Below are positions 33,703 through 34,078 of a DNA stretch of 34,078 bases, one piece after another. The stretch's first letter is position 1. Every line of letters begins with the position of its first letter. Below the pieces are notes generated by a model. That model saw only the letters and a list, made by a program, of their open reading frames with translations. It had not been told where the DNA came from and ran no database searches. The DNA comes from Pseudomonadota bacterium (GTDB lineage: Bacteria; Pseudomonadota; Gammaproteobacteria; Burkholderiales; JAKAFK01). Made by a program: the position numbers and the translations under genes. The stretch spans positions 1 through 34,078 of the forward strand of contig JAJYKK010000032.1 in NCBI GenBank assembly GCA_021788645.1, read 5' to 3'.

Positions 33703-34078
33703 CCGTCGCGAACCGTCCGCCGCACCGGCCGACCGGGAGCGCCTCGCCATTCGTCCGCGTCCAGCGCGCGGCCGGTGCGCACCGTGAAGGGCCTCGCCGG
33801 CACGCTATGCGCTGAAGCGCTAAGCGGAGCCGCGAGAGGCGCAATCCATGGCCCTTGGCACCGCGCCCCGGCGGGGAGAAGCGCAGCGCTTCGCACACAC
33901 CCGGCGTCCGCCCGGGGAACGACGCGAGATCAAAACGCGTCGCCCCGATCAGCGACCCTGTCCGATCCCGTTTTTAGCGTGAAAGAGACCATGCCCAGGG
34001 CGAGCGAGGGCCTGACCAGCAAAGATCATGTTTTTGCGCGAGCTGCCGCTTAGAGCGCTGGGGCAATGAAGCCGAACT
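33703..34078. other. Non-coding tail with stem-loops
   Basis: I see no supported gene in the last 376 bases. A perfect 11-bp inverted repeat (CGCACCGGCCG at 33721-33731 and CGGCCGGTGCG at 33769-33779) could form a long stem-loop that ends the GST transcript. A second imperfect hairpin lies at 33803-33826. The next gene may begin beyond the window. Confidence 0.5.

Overview
The window reads as a GC-rich gammaproteobacterial chromosome segment. RlmM, a tsaE-amiC-mutL-miaA block, QueG, MurI and XseA support Gammaproteobacteria. A periplasmic cupredoxin, a rhodanese-type sulfurtransferase and PEP-CTERM proteins would fit an environmental, possibly sulfur- or metal-oxidising chemolithotroph, but that lifestyle is inference. 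No rRNA, tRNA or CRISPR array was seen.

Left part (1-17.3 kb). A partly deleted TnpB-like (IS200/IS605/IS1341-type) element enters from the left edge and ends just before a secreted cupredoxin gene. A large glycogen / alpha-glucan locus follows. On the minus strand lie glgB, pgi, a small cupin gene, glgA and a GH57 gene, closely spaced. Divergently on the plus strand lie glgC and two further GH57 genes, the second a 4-alpha-glucanotransferase-type enzyme. Together these make ADP-glucose (GlgC), polymerise it (GlgA), branch it (GlgB), remodel or degrade it (three GH57 proteins) and link it to hexose phosphate (Pgi). The 770-bp gap between glgB and glgC holds an 11-bp inverted repeat overlapping a promoter-like site. 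Then come a SlyD-like prolyl isomerase, an unknown protein, a 31-residue single-span membrane protein with its own strong promoter, and rlmM.

Middle part (17.2-28 kb). A second TnpB-like copy, truncated at its 5' end, lies on the minus strand, so the right ends of both copies point inward at the glycogen locus. Beyond it are the minus-strand set queG, murI and sulfurtransferase, and divergently tsaE and amiC. A secreted outer-membrane-like protein and a TlpA-like thioredoxin gene sit between amiC and mutL-miaA, which have their own promoter-like site.

Right part (28-34 kb). Two surface-sorted proteins, a PEP-CTERM beta-propeller-like protein with a sigma-54-type promoter and a VPLP-CTERM metalloprotease broken by a 9-G run, flank a decayed stretch carrying an IS1380-type transposase fragment. 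The window ends with xseA, a glutathione S-transferase gene and a structured non-coding tail.

Most interesting: the paired TnpB-like derivatives with a conserved omegaRNA-like tail, the unusual active-site region of MurI, the small membrane protein, the poly-G frameshift, the AT-rich island inside tsaE, and the symmetrical control region between glgB and glgC.
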